Source of the DNA: Pseudomonadota bacterium
GTDB taxonomy: Bacteria > Pseudomonadota > Alphaproteobacteria > JAAXGF01
Assembly (NCBI GenBank): GCA_022563655.1
Contig: JADFMW010000036.1
Span: 1 to 14,911, forward strand
DNA: 14,911 nt
Direction of reading: 5' to 3'
Every line of letters starts with the position of its first letter. Position 1 is the stretch's first letter. The position numbers and the translations under genes were made by a program. Shown here piece after piece: positions 1-7,296 of this stretch. A model generated the notes under the pieces. That model made no database searches, was not told the origin of the DNA, and worked only from the letters and a program-made list of their open reading frames with translations.

Positions 1-177
1 CAGATTCGCGCGCAGGGCACACAGTGCTACGGCTTCGGCCCGGTCCGGAGCGAGGAAGATGTCGCCGGTCCCGGCGGATCGCATGGCGACGACGAACGCA
101 TCCCGGAGGGCTCGCTGCTGACCCTGATTCAGTTCTTGTGGTACACGGTTATTGAAGTGGCCGCAGTCAAACATTAA
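1..177 (+). CDS. M20-family metallo-amidohydrolase, C-terminal end only
   Basis: The frame is open from the first base of the window and ends at TAA 175-177, giving the last 58 residues of a protein whose start lies outside. The fragment carries the M20 C-terminal signature: a Tyr-Gly-Phe-Gly-Pro stretch (about residues 10-14 of the fragment) followed by Ser-His-Gly-Asp-Asp-Glu-Arg-Ile. The His of this motif is a metal ligand in M20 hydrolases such as succinyl-diaminopimelate desuccinylase, acetylornithine deacetylase and carboxypeptidase G2-type enzymes. The tail then runs through a hydrophobic helix to a normal-looking C-terminus, so the 3' end appears intact. The substrate cannot be told from this part. 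The gene converges on the ychF remnant and shares 11 bp with it; no hairpin terminator is visible between them. Confidence 0.75.
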   Translation, partial: QIRAQGTQCYGFGPVRSEEDVAGPGGSHGDDERIPEGSLLTLIQFLWYTVIEVAAVKH

Positions 178-790
178 AGCGAAAGTAGATGACGTCGCCG
201 TCCGCGACCAGGTACTCCTTGCCTTCCAGGCGCATCTCTCCGGCCTCCTTCGCGCCCTGTTCACCGCGGCGGGCGATAAACCGGTCGTAGGGGATCACTT
301 CGGCACGAATAAAGCCCTTCTGAAAGTCCGTGTGGATCTCACCGGCCGCGTCGTACGCGCTCGCGCCCCGCGGTACCGTCCAAGCCCGCGCCTCCCGCGC
401 CTCCGCCGTGTAAAAGGTCTGCAGTCCGAGTAACTCGTACGCGGCCGCGATCACCCGGTTCAAGCCGGGCTCGTTGAACCCAAGCTCGTGCAGGAATTCC
501 TGTTGCTCGGCCGGCGCCAGCTGGGCAAGCTCGGCCTCCATTTGTGCGCAGATGGCGACCACAGGAGCGCCTTCGTTCTCGGCATACGCGCTGACGCTCT
601 CCAGGTAAGGATTATCCTTCAGCCCGCCTTCAGCTAAGTTCGCAATGTACATGACCGGTTTCGCGGTAATGAGGTGCATGCTTTGCAGCAGCAAACTCTC
701 CTGTGGCTGAACCCCCATCGCCCTGACCGGTGTCCCGGCCTCGAGCGCGGCCAAGACTCGCTGCAGAAGGTCGCGCCAGACGACTGCATC
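167..790 (-). pseudogene. ychF: ychF (Obg-like ATPase) 3' half; GTPase domain missing
   Basis: Reading leftwards from about 790 to TGA at 167-169 gives roughly 207 residues matching the C-terminal half of YchF/OLA1, a ribosome-associated P-loop ATPase normally about 363 residues long. Recognisable blocks are Leu-Ala-Ala-Leu-Glu-Ala-Gly, the TAKPVMYIANLAEGG strand, ELLGLQTFYTA, and the TGS-like domain from RAWTVPRG through AAGEIHTDFQKGFIRAE to the exact family C-terminus DGDVIYFRFNV. The N-terminal half with the P-loop, switch and NKxE-like motifs is absent in all frames upstream. Instead a TAG (791-793) in the same frame ends the neighbouring gene. A TTG at 752-754 could give a 195-residue product, but I see no good ribosome binding site. 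A truncated pseudogene is the simplest reading. A translated C-terminal fragment or an assembly join cannot be excluded. YchF is nearly universal in bacteria, so an intact copy would be expected elsewhere. Confidence 0.8.
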
Positions 791-2368
791 CTATACGTAG
801 GGTTCGCGACCACCGAGGCCGGCTCGACCACCGAGGCGGCCAACGAGAACCGCGAGCCGGACGAAGGGCTCAGCTATGTCCTCTTCGAGGGAAAACAGTT
901 CCAGCTTCGCGCCGCCGTCGGCGCCGGGTTGGCCGGCCGCGATAACCATCGCAACGATCATCGCCGCCGCCATCACCTCGTCACGATTTTGCTTCGCGGC
1001 AATCGCCGCAAGGGACGCGGGAAGCTTGTCGAGCCCGCGAATCGTGGCGTCGAACACGCCGACGGCGCCGTATGCGGCCTCCGGGTCGACCCGCGCCACG
1101 CCGTCCGCGACCAGGCTCACATCCGGCGCGTCGAGCGACAGGCGATTGATCGTGAATTCGCTCGCGGCCTCGAAAAGCGCCGCCGAGATGCGTTCGGAGA
1201 GCACGGCGCCCGCGTTGTCCGGGGCCGATCCTGCCGCATCGCGGGAATAATCGGCCAAGGCCCGGCTGAGCGCCGCGTTCGGCAAGTCCACGGCGGCGGC
1301 GTCGAGGACCATGTGGCGCGGCACGAACTCGCGGGTGATGCGGTCGATCGCGGGAATGTCGAGGCCGTCGTGCTCGTAGCGTATCTCGATGCGCGAGCGC
1401 TCCTTGTCGAGGCCCTTGATGGCAAAATAAAAATCGGCCCGTTCGAGACCAAAGGTGCGCGCCCCGGTCGGGTCCTCGACCTCGATGCCCGCGACCTTCG
1501 CTGCCATCGACGAGCTGGCGTAAAGCCGCGGCATGGCCCCGAACATCCGAAGTAGCGCGAGCGACAACGCCTCCTCCGAGTCGGACTCATCGAGGCGTTG
1601 CAGGGCGGCGTTGAACTCGCGCGTGAAGCTGACCAGCTCGGCGAGCCTCATGTCTTGGCCTTGGCTCTGCACCTCGATCGAGCCGATCTTGACGCGCTCC
1701 GCCGCCTCGTTTTCGGCGATCTCCAGATCGCTAAGACGCAGCACCGAAAAGCCGTCCCACGAACCAGGCGACGATTCCGTGTAATCGACGCCGATCGTCA
1801 CGCCACCGAGCGTCATCGTCGTCAGACCGCCGTGGGTGACTGCGCGGATGGAGCGGTACGCGGCGTCGAGTTGAAGGAAGGTGCCGAACGCGGGCGCCCA
1901 CACCCCCTCGAACCTCTGCTTGCCGATGGTGAGCTGCGTCGTCTTGGTACCGACTCCGCCGCGTAGGAGCATCGTGCCGGGCAGGGTGACGCGAACGTCG
2001 TAGCGCCTGTCGCGACGCGGCTCGGCGACGGCCTCGATGTCCCCGATGTCCAACTCGCCGCCGTTCCGCATCTCGACGACGACGCCCGGGACGACGATGT
2101 GAAAGGCGCCGTCGCGCTCGGCGACGATGACGTCGCCCCCGGTCCGCACCGGCCAGGACAAGGAGAGTAGCGCGAGCGCGCTCTCGATGTCGGCGCGAAC
2201 GCGGGCCGCGGCGGCGCTGTCCGGCGCGGCGCCGCCCGGCGTAACGGCGGCAAACGCGCGCGGGCCGGACACCCGGCGATCCCCGGCGTCCTCCGCGGCG
2301 AGCCAGGCGAACGCCGCGGCCGCCGCGAGAGAGGCCAACGCCCAGCGTCTTGATCGCCTCAACTCCAC
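791..2368 (-). CDS. exported or membrane-anchored protein of unknown function, 525 aa
   Basis: I do not recognise this gene with certainty. The product starts with basic residues (MELRRSRRW) and an Ala-rich hydrophobic stretch (about residues 9-25), a signal peptide or anchor that places the rest in the periplasm. The body is a long series of alternating beta-like segments with few charged catalytic clusters and no cysteines. This recalls large periplasmic beta proteins of the DUF945, DUF2125 or AsmA kind, but that is only a resemblance. A hydrophobic helix, AAAMIVAMVIAA, lies near residue 470. The start is GTG at 2366-2368, chosen because a GGAGAG ribosome binding site (2377-2382 on the plus strand) sits 8 bases upstream. 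The last 30 or so residues (from about 895 down to 791) are Gly/Arg/Val-rich and end exactly at the ychF breakpoint, so the natural C-terminus may have been replaced. Confidence 0.6.
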   Translation of the reverse strand: MELRRSRRWALASLAAAAAFAWLAAEDAGDRRVSGPRAFAAVTPGGAAPDSAAAARVRADIESALALLSLSWPVRTGGDVIVAERDGAFHIVVPGVVVEMRNGGELDIGDIEAVAEPRRDRRYDVRVTLPGTMLLRGGVGTKTTQLTIGKQRFEGVWAPAFGTFLQLDAAYRSIRAVTHGGLTTMTLGGVTIGVDYTESSPGSWDGFSVLRLSDLEIAENEAAERVKIGSIEVQSQGQDMRLAELVSFTREFNAALQRLDESDSEEALSLALLRMFGAMPRLYASSSMAAKVAGIEVEDPTGARTFGLERADFYFAIKGLDKERSRIEIRYEHDGLDIPAIDRITREFVPRHMVLDAAAVDLPNAALSRALADYSRDAAGSAPDNAGAVLSERISAALFEAASEFTINRLSLDAPDVSLVADGVARVDPEAAYGAVGVFDATIRGLDKLPASLAAIAAKQNRDEVMAAAMIVAMVIAAGQPGADGGAKLELFSLEEDIAEPFVRLAVLVGRLGGRAGLGGREPYV

Positions 2369-2376
2369 GGCGTCGT

Positions 2377-2382
2377 CTCTCC
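2377..2382 (-). promoter_or_regulatory. ribosome binding site supporting a GTG start
   Basis: The minus strand reads GGAGAG eight bases before GTG 2368-2366. This decides the start of the exported unknown protein over a longer frame from 2387. Confidence 0.5.
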
Positions 2383-2630
2383 GCCAACCCCCTGCAAGGA
2401 GCGTAGTTTAGCCCGAGGCCGGCCGGCTCACCACCGTTCGTCGCAACGGCGCTGGAAGAACACTCGACTGGACGGCGATGGCCTTTTTTTAATGGAGAAG
2501 TTATCCTGCCGCCGCTTCACCCGCTGCAACACGGTTTAGGAAAAAAGCGGGCAACTCTATTTACAAATTACTGTCGCACAGCCTGGTTTAACGATCGACT
2601 TTGCGAATATCACCGGCACACGGAGAAACC

Positions 2631-3419
2631 ATGCCCAAGCGAGAGAACATGGCGGAAGTCCTCGTCGAGCGGCCGAGGGAAGGGGTGGCGCTGGTCCGCA
2701 TCAACCGGCCCGAGGTCAAGAACGCCCTGAACATGGCGGTCCGCCGTCTGCTCGCCGAAGAGTTCCGGCGGCTGGGCGAGAACGCCGAGGTGCGGTGCGT
2801 CGTGCTCACGGGCAACGATGCGGCCTTTGCCGCCGGCGCCGATATCAAGGAAATGGCCGACGCCGGTGCGATCGAGATGATGCTGCGGGGCACGCACCGC
2901 CTGTGGCAGGCCATCGCCGACTGCCCCAAGCCGGTGATCGCCGCCGTCAACGGTTACGCCCTCGGCGGCGGCTGCGAGCTCGCCATGCACGCCGACATCA
3001 TCGTCGCCGGAGAAAGCGCCCGGTTCGGCCAGCCCGAGGTGCGGGTCGGCATCATGCCCGGCGCCGGGGGTACCCAGCGCCTGACCCGGGCGGTGGGCAA
3101 GTTTCAGGCGATGAAGATGGTGCTTACCGGGCGCCCCGTGAGCGCGGCGGAGGCGTTGCGCATGGGCCTCGTCAGCGAGGTGACGCCCGACGCCCAGGTG
3201 GTGGAGACGGCGCTCGAGATGGCCGAGACCATCGCCGCCATGCCGCCCCTTGCGGTGATGCAGATCAAGGAGGTGTTGCTTGCGGGGCAGGACGCCTCCC
3301 TCGGAGCGGCCTTGATGCTGGAACGCAAGGCCTTGCAACTATTGTATGATTCGCGCGACCAGAAAGAGGGCATGCGGGCCTTCATCGAAAAACGGCGGGC
3401 AAAATTCGTGGGGAAGTAG
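2631..3419 (+). CDS. paaF: enoyl-CoA hydratase, PaaF-like
   Basis: Crotonase-superfamily enzyme of 262 residues that hydrates 2,3-unsaturated acyl-CoA to 3-hydroxyacyl-CoA in the cytoplasm. PaaF does this in phenylacetate breakdown, acting on 2,3-dehydroadipyl-CoA. The oxyanion-hole segments FAAGADIKEMA and ALGGGCELAMHADI are intact. So are both catalytic glutamates, E116 in GGCELA and E136 in GQPEVRVGIMPGAGGTQRL, spaced 20 residues apart as in rat mitochondrial hydratase. Similarity to E. coli PaaF continues through the C-terminal trimerisation helices to the end (KEGMRAFIEKRRAKFVGK). ATG 2631 is preferred: it has GGAGA five or six bases upstream, and the residues before it do not look conserved. 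ATG 2649 is an alternative. The stop lies four bases before paaH, so the two genes are surely co-transcribed. General crotonase roles in fatty-acid oxidation remain possible, as substrate cannot be read from sequence. Confidence 0.9.
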   Translation: MPKRENMAEVLVERPREGVALVRINRPEVKNALNMAVRRLLAEEFRRLGENAEVRCVVLTGNDAAFAAGADIKEMADAGAIEMMLRGTHRLWQAIADCPKPVIAAVNGYALGGGCELAMHADIIVAGESARFGQPEVRVGIMPGAGGTQRLTRAVGKFQAMKMVLTGRPVSAAEALRMGLVSEVTPDAQVVETALEMAETIAAMPPLAVMQIKEVLLAGQDASLGAALMLERKALQLLYDSRDQKEGMRAFIEKRRAKFVGK

Positions 3420-3423
3420 GGCC

Positions 3424-4950
3424 ATGGGACTGGACGCGACGAGGCCCGATCTTGTCGTCGGCGTCGCCGGCGCCGGGGCGATGGGCCGCGGCATTGCCCA
3501 GGTCGCGGCGACCGGGGGCATCGGTGTGCTGCTCTATGATGAGCGTCCCGAGGCGACCACAGAGGCCCGTTCGTTCATCGACAGAATGCTGCTCCGGGCG
3601 GTGCAGAAGGGAAGGCTGAGCGAGGCCGACGCCAAGCAGGCTTTGGCTCGCATCGAGCCCGCCGGGTCGGTGCAGGCTTTCGCTCCTTGCCACGTGGTCG
3701 TCGAGGCGATCGTCGAGGATCTCGAGGCCAAGCAGGAGCTTTTCCGCAAGCTCGAGGAAATCGTCGCCGAGGATTGCATCCTTGCCACCAACACCTCGTC
3801 GCTGTCGGTGACCGCCATAGCCTCGGCGTGTCGGCGGCCCGGCCGGGTCGGCGGTTTCCATTTCTTCAATCCGGTTCCCTTGATGGAGCTGGTCGAGGTG
3901 ATCGACGGCGCGTTCACCGAGCCCTGGGTGGCCGAGGCCCTGAACGGACTCGCTCGGCGTATGCGGCGCCACCCGATCCGCGCCGCCGATACGCCGGGGT
4001 TCATCGTCAACCACGCCGGCCGAGGCTACGGCACCGAGGCGCTGCGCATCGTGGGCGAAGGCATCGCCTCCTTCGCCGATATCGACCGCATCATGTGCGA
4101 CGCCGGCGGCTTCCGGATGGGGCCGTTCCAGCTCTTCGACCTCACCGGCCTCGATGTTTCCCACGCGGTGATGGAATCCTTCTACCACCAGTATTACGAA
4201 GAGCCGCGTTACCGGCCTTCGCCCATCGCCCGGCAACGGGTGGCGGCGGGGCTGTTCGGGCGCAAGAGCGGCGAGGGGTTCTACCGCTACGAGGGCGCCA
4301 AGGCGATCGTGCCGGCCGAGGACCCGGCACCCGAGGCGCGGCCCGCGAGCGTGTGGTTGAGCCCCGCCGAGCCCGACGGCCACGCCGCCCTCGCGCGGCT
4401 CTTGGCGAGCTTGGAGGCGCCCCTTGAAAGCGGGGACAGGCCCTCGGACCAAGCCCTTTGCCTGGTCACGCCGTTGGGCGAGGACGCGACGACGACGGCG
4501 CTCGCCGAGGACCTCGATGCGAAACGCACGGTCGCGGTCGATACCCTGTTCGGGCTCGATAAGCGGCGAACGCTGATGACCACGCCGGTCACCGAGCCCG
4601 ATCACGCCGCGGCCGCGCGCGGCCTGCTCGGCGGCGACGGCGTGCCGGTTACCGTGATCCATGACAGTCCAGGCTTCGTCGCCCAGCGCATCATGGCCAT
4701 GGTCGTCAACATCGCGTGCGACATGGCCCAGCAGCGCATCGCCGCCCCCGAGGACATCGACCGGGCGGTCACCCTGGGGCTAGCCTATCCCCATGGACCC
4801 TTGAGCTTCGGCGATATCCTTGGGGCGTCGCGCATTCTCGGGATACTTGCCGCCATGCAACGCTTCTACGGCGACCCGCGCTACCGGCCGAGCCCCTGGC
4901 TCAAGCGCCGGGCGAAGCTCGGCGTATCGCTGCTGACGCCAGAAAACTAG
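3424..4950 (+). CDS. paaH: 3-hydroxyacyl-CoA dehydrogenase, PaaH/PaaC type
   Basis: NAD-dependent dehydrogenase of 508 residues oxidising 3-hydroxyacyl-CoA to 3-oxoacyl-CoA; PaaH uses 3-hydroxyadipyl-CoA. Domains in order are an N-terminal Rossmann fold with GAGAMG at residues 16-21, the ATNTSSLSVTAIA strand, the catalytic segment GFHFFNPVPLMELVEV with catalytic His146, a first 3HCDH C-terminal domain (about 180-290, from DTPGFIVNHAGRGY to the GRKSGEGFYRYEG segment), a linker, and a second C-terminal domain (about 410-500, from SPGFVAQRIMAM). The doubled helical domain and length match PaaH-type enzymes (475-505 residues) rather than short single-domain dehydrogenases. Both domains carry the same RYRPSP turn. 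ATG 3424 lies four bases after the paaF stop, an operon arrangement that channels the PaaF product to this enzyme. No thiolase or ring-epoxidase gene is in the window, so use in another CoA-ester pathway is possible. Confidence 0.9.
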   Translation: MGLDATRPDLVVGVAGAGAMGRGIAQVAATGGIGVLLYDERPEATTEARSFIDRMLLRAVQKGRLSEADAKQALARIEPAGSVQAFAPCHVVVEAIVEDLEAKQELFRKLEEIVAEDCILATNTSSLSVTAIASACRRPGRVGGFHFFNPVPLMELVEVIDGAFTEPWVAEALNGLARRMRRHPIRAADTPGFIVNHAGRGYGTEALRIVGEGIASFADIDRIMCDAGGFRMGPFQLFDLTGLDVSHAVMESFYHQYYEEPRYRPSPIARQRVAAGLFGRKSGEGFYRYEGAKAIVPAEDPAPEARPASVWLSPAEPDGHAALARLLASLEAPLESGDRPSDQALCLVTPLGEDATTTALAEDLDAKRTVAVDTLFGLDKRRTLMTTPVTEPDHAAAARGLLGGDGVPVTVIHDSPGFVAQRIMAMVVNIACDMAQQRIAAPEDIDRAVTLGLAYPHGPLSFGDILGASRILGILAAMQRFYGDPRYRPSPWLKRRAKLGVSLLTPEN

Positions 4951-5026
4951 GCCAAAACTAGGCCGCCGCGGCACGAGCGCCGATCACCAGGCCCACGCTG
5001 ACGGCTTGAGACTCCATTCGCCGTCA

Positions 5027-5041
5027 AGGGCGCGTCGCCCT
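5027..5041 (+). terminator. short GC hairpin downstream of paaH, possible weak terminator
   Basis: AGGGCG (5027-5032) and CGCCCT (5036-5041) form a perfect 6-bp stem around a CGT loop, about 80 bases after paaH. There is no T-run after it on either strand, so intrinsic termination is doubtful. The rest of 4951-5187 holds no gene apart from the TPR-gene stub at 5041-5100. Confidence 0.25.
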
Positions 5042-5100
5042 CAAGGGTTGACCGGACGGGGCTGGAGAGTGGCTTGATCGCGTCGTTGCTTGCGGGTCAT
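5041..5100 (-). pseudogene. orphan 5' stub of a paralogue of the TPR-sulfotransferase gene
   Basis: On the minus strand ATG 5100-5098 opens a 19-codon frame (MTRKQRRDQATLQPRPVNP) ending at TGA 5043-5041. It matches the first residues of the adjacent TPR protein (MNRKQRRQQATLQPRQVTAP) at 14 of the first 16 positions. The bases are similar too: both copies read gtcgttgcttgcgg on the plus strand. The likeness extends a few bases upstream of the ATG (plus strand cgag after the start). The frame then stops and no TPR sequence follows in any frame down to paaH. This looks like what is left of a tandem copy after deletion, though it could be the retained start of a displaced gene. Confidence 0.6.
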
Positions 5101-5187
5101 CGGTTCCATCGAGCGAAGATGCGGCGAAAGAATCCATTCGGGGCATGTCGAGCGAGCTTCCTGGCGATGCCTGTAATCCCCATCCGA

Positions 5188-7296
5188 TCACTTCGCCAAG
5201 TCGCCGAGCGCCTGGCGCAGCGTGTCGAGATACGGTTCGTAGTGTCTGGAATGCCCAATTTCGTCGGTGGTGAACGCGTGGCTGATCGCCGCCGGGTCGT
5301 AATCGAGGCCGCAGAACTCGTAAATTCGGGCGCTCGTCTCGGCCGGATGTCGCACCAGGTCCTCGTAACGCACGGTCAAAATCCAGTCACCGTACAATTT
5401 CTGCCAGTGGGCCATCAAGTCATGATAATCCGTATAATATAAGGCAAGATGACATAGATCATATGAATAGTCGTGGCCGTGCTCATATTGAGAAAAATAT
5501 ACGAACAAACAATGATCCATGGGATCGCGGCGACAGTATATTATTTTTGCCATTGGGAGTACTTTGAGTATAAGGCCAATAAACTGATAATTACCCGGTA
5601 ATGTACTGCTAAACCACCTGGAATCAGGAGAGTACTTAGCAATGTTTCCCATATACATTTTCCCAATCTCTCTTATCTGATCCTCGGACAACAGGTTCAT
5701 GTATTCTGGGAACGACGTCGACATCGGATATTTGTGGAGAACCGCCTTTACGACACCGTGCAATTCCTTACTCTCGCCGACGCCGCAGACAGCTTCATGT
5801 TGCGCCAGGATGGACTCGACCGAGGTCTTTCCCGCCCGCGACATTCCGACCACGAAGATCGGAACAACGTGCTCGGCATCGCCCGCATTCTGATCGGCCG
5901 AACCGCGCCGTTCTCGAAATAGGTCCTTGATCTCCAATATTTCCTTGTGATGACGGGATGGATCGAAGTCTCCCTGCCGGGCCATTTGCTCGTTCGCCGT
6001 TGAGTAATACGAGAACGCTTCGGCGTAGCGGTCGATGTCGTCGTGGGCCTTGCCGAGAGCGTAGAAAACCGGGCTCTTATCGGCCTCTGATAGGCCTTCC
6101 AGCTTCACCAACTTGTGGAGCTTTGCGATCTCGGGATCACCAGGAAAGAAGCTGTGACGCCTGGCATGTGCGTAGTGCGTCGCAGCGCAAACGGGATCGA
6201 GCGCGATGGCCTTTTGGTAACACGCAAGGGCTGCCTCGAGCTGGCCTTGGCTCTCAAGCGCGACACCGAGGTTGTTATGCGCCGCTGCGTAATCGGGCTT
6301 GAGGGCGATCGCCTTTCGGTAGCATTCAAGGGCTGCCTCGAGCTGACCTTGGCTCTCGAGCGCCAAACCCAGGTCGCTGTGCGCCGCGGCAAAATCGGGC
6401 TTGAGGGCAATGGCCTTTTGGTGAGACTCGACGGCCTCGTCAAGTCTGCCGTGGGCGTTGAGGGCGGCGCCGAGGCTCCTGTGCGCCTCCGCCGAGTCGG
6501 GCCTGACCGCGACCGCTTCTTGGAAAGAGACGATGGCCTGCTCGTGCATGCCTTGGTCGTTGAGCGCGATCCCGAGATTGTTGTACGCCTCTATGAAGTC
6601 GGGTTCGAAGGCGATGGCCTTTCGGTAGCAGGCGACGGCCTCGACAAGCCTGCCCTGGGTCTTGACCGCCTTGCCGAGGTTGTAGTGCGCCTCGGCGTAG
6701 TCGGGCTTGAGGGCGACGGCCGTTTGCAGCGAGCGGATGGCCTCGCCGAGCTTGCCCTGGGTTATGAGCGCGGTGCCGAGGTTGTTGTGAACCTGTGCCA
6801 CGTTGGGCGCAAGCGCGATCGCCTTCCGGAATTCGGCGACGGCCTCCTCAGGCTTGTCCTGGTTTGTGCGCAAGACGCCGAGGTTGCCGTACGCCTTTGC
6901 GTTATCGGGCTTAAGCGCGATGGCCTTTTGGTAGGAGGTGGCGGCTTCCTCATGCTTGCCCTGGATCGCGAACGCGTTGCCGAGGTTGTTGTGCGCCTCG
7001 GCGTAATCAGGCTTGAGCGCGATGGCCTTGCCGATGAGATCGACGGCGGCTTCGTGTCTCCCCGCCTGAAGCTCGATCACGCCAAGGTGATGGAGCGCGA
7101 CGTGATTGCTCGGCTGAGCCTTGAGGACGCTTCTGAAAATAGACCGAGCGCGTTCAAGCTGACCTGCCGGAAGGGCTTGGATGGCGCCGGCCAACGCCGC
7201 CTCGACCGCGGTGGCGTTCGCGGTCGGTTGGAAAGCAGGCGCCGTGACCTGGCGCGGCTGGAGGGTCGCCTGTTGGCGTCGTTGCTTGCGGTTCAT
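5188..7296 (-). CDS. TPR-repeat protein with C-terminal sulfotransferase domain
   Basis: The protein has 702 residues. Residues 1-25 are basic, with no signal peptide. Residues about 30-370 hold roughly ten 34-residue TPR units, most with the NNLG....QG...EA...Y.KAIALKP pattern. Residues 475-700 form a PAPS-dependent sulfotransferase domain. The 5'-phosphosulfate loop is PIFVVGMSRAGKTS (479-492) and the 3'-phosphate site is YCRRDPMDHC (587-596); the aromatic Tyr/His-rich helix and VRYEDLVRHPAETSARIYEFCGL follow. The layout is that of bacterial TPR-sulfotransferases, which resemble protein-tyrosine and heparan sulfotransferases and probably bind a protein or glycan acceptor through the TPRs. 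The loop is odd: the family norm is PRSGTT and here it reads SRAGKT. The Ser usual after the RDP site is replaced by Phe/Val. ATG 7296-7294 has AAGGA five or six bases upstream. The sulfotransferase half, especially 5400-5700, is far more AT-rich than the TPR half. The acceptor is unknown. Confidence 0.85.
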   Translation of the reverse strand: MNRKQRRQQATLQPRQVTAPAFQPTANATAVEAALAGAIQALPAGQLERARSIFRSVLKAQPSNHVALHHLGVIELQAGRHEAAVDLIGKAIALKPDYAEAHNNLGNAFAIQGKHEEAATSYQKAIALKPDNAKAYGNLGVLRTNQDKPEEAVAEFRKAIALAPNVAQVHNNLGTALITQGKLGEAIRSLQTAVALKPDYAEAHYNLGKAVKTQGRLVEAVACYRKAIAFEPDFIEAYNNLGIALNDQGMHEQAIVSFQEAVAVRPDSAEAHRSLGAALNAHGRLDEAVESHQKAIALKPDFAAAHSDLGLALESQGQLEAALECYRKAIALKPDYAAAHNNLGVALESQGQLEAALACYQKAIALDPVCAATHYAHARRHSFFPGDPEIAKLHKLVKLEGLSEADKSPVFYALGKAHDDIDRYAEAFSYYSTANEQMARQGDFDPSRHHKEILEIKDLFRERRGSADQNAGDAEHVVPIFVVGMSRAGKTSVESILAQHEAVCGVGESKELHGVVKAVLHKYPMSTSFPEYMNLLSEDQIREIGKMYMGNIAKYSPDSRWFSSTLPGNYQFIGLILKVLPMAKIIYCRRDPMDHCLFVYFSQYEHGHDYSYDLCHLALYYTDYHDLMAHWQKLYGDWILTVRYEDLVRHPAETSARIYEFCGLDYDPAAISHAFTTDEIGHSRHYEPYLDTLRQALGDLAK
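6211..6414 (-). repeat. two near-identical 102-bp TPR units inside the gene
   Basis: 6211-6312 and 6313-6414 encode consecutive TPRs (residues about 295-362) that share ALESQGQLEAAL plus most flanking codons. On the plus strand each contains gctgcctcgagctg followed by ccttggctct at the same phase. The closeness at DNA level points to a recent unit duplication. Confidence 0.65.

Noticed and set aside
674..1555. 293-codon plus-strand frame opposite the exported unknown protein
   Set aside because: It spans two unrelated minus-strand genes and is Arg/Gly/His-rich, as GC-rich antisense frames are. The minus-strand frame has a signal peptide and a ribosome binding site.
2480..2495. T-run (gcctttttttaa) as an intrinsic terminator
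   Set aside because: There is no stable stem immediately before it on either strand, and neither neighbouring gene ends there, since both are transcribed away from it.
2560..2590. TTTACA as the -35 of a paaF promoter
   Set aside because: No -10-like hexamer lies 16-19 bases downstream, so I could not support a promoter here despite the AT-richness.
3382..4662. 426-codon minus-strand open frame inside paaH
   Set aside because: It is a high-GC shadow with His/Arg/Gly-rich sequence and no family features; paaH on the other strand is unambiguous.
5826..5865. GMSRAGKTS read as a Walker A P-loop of an ATPase
   Set aside because: The surroundings (PIFVVG before it, CRRDP and the Tyr-rich helix after it) fit a sulfotransferase phosphosulfate loop. 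GxxxxGK[ST] needs a different spacing and no Walker B is seen.
6200..7100. Regular roughly 102-bp periodicity that might suggest a CRISPR or satellite array
   Set aside because: The period equals 34 codons and the frame stays open with TPR consensus residues, so it is protein-repeat coding sequence.
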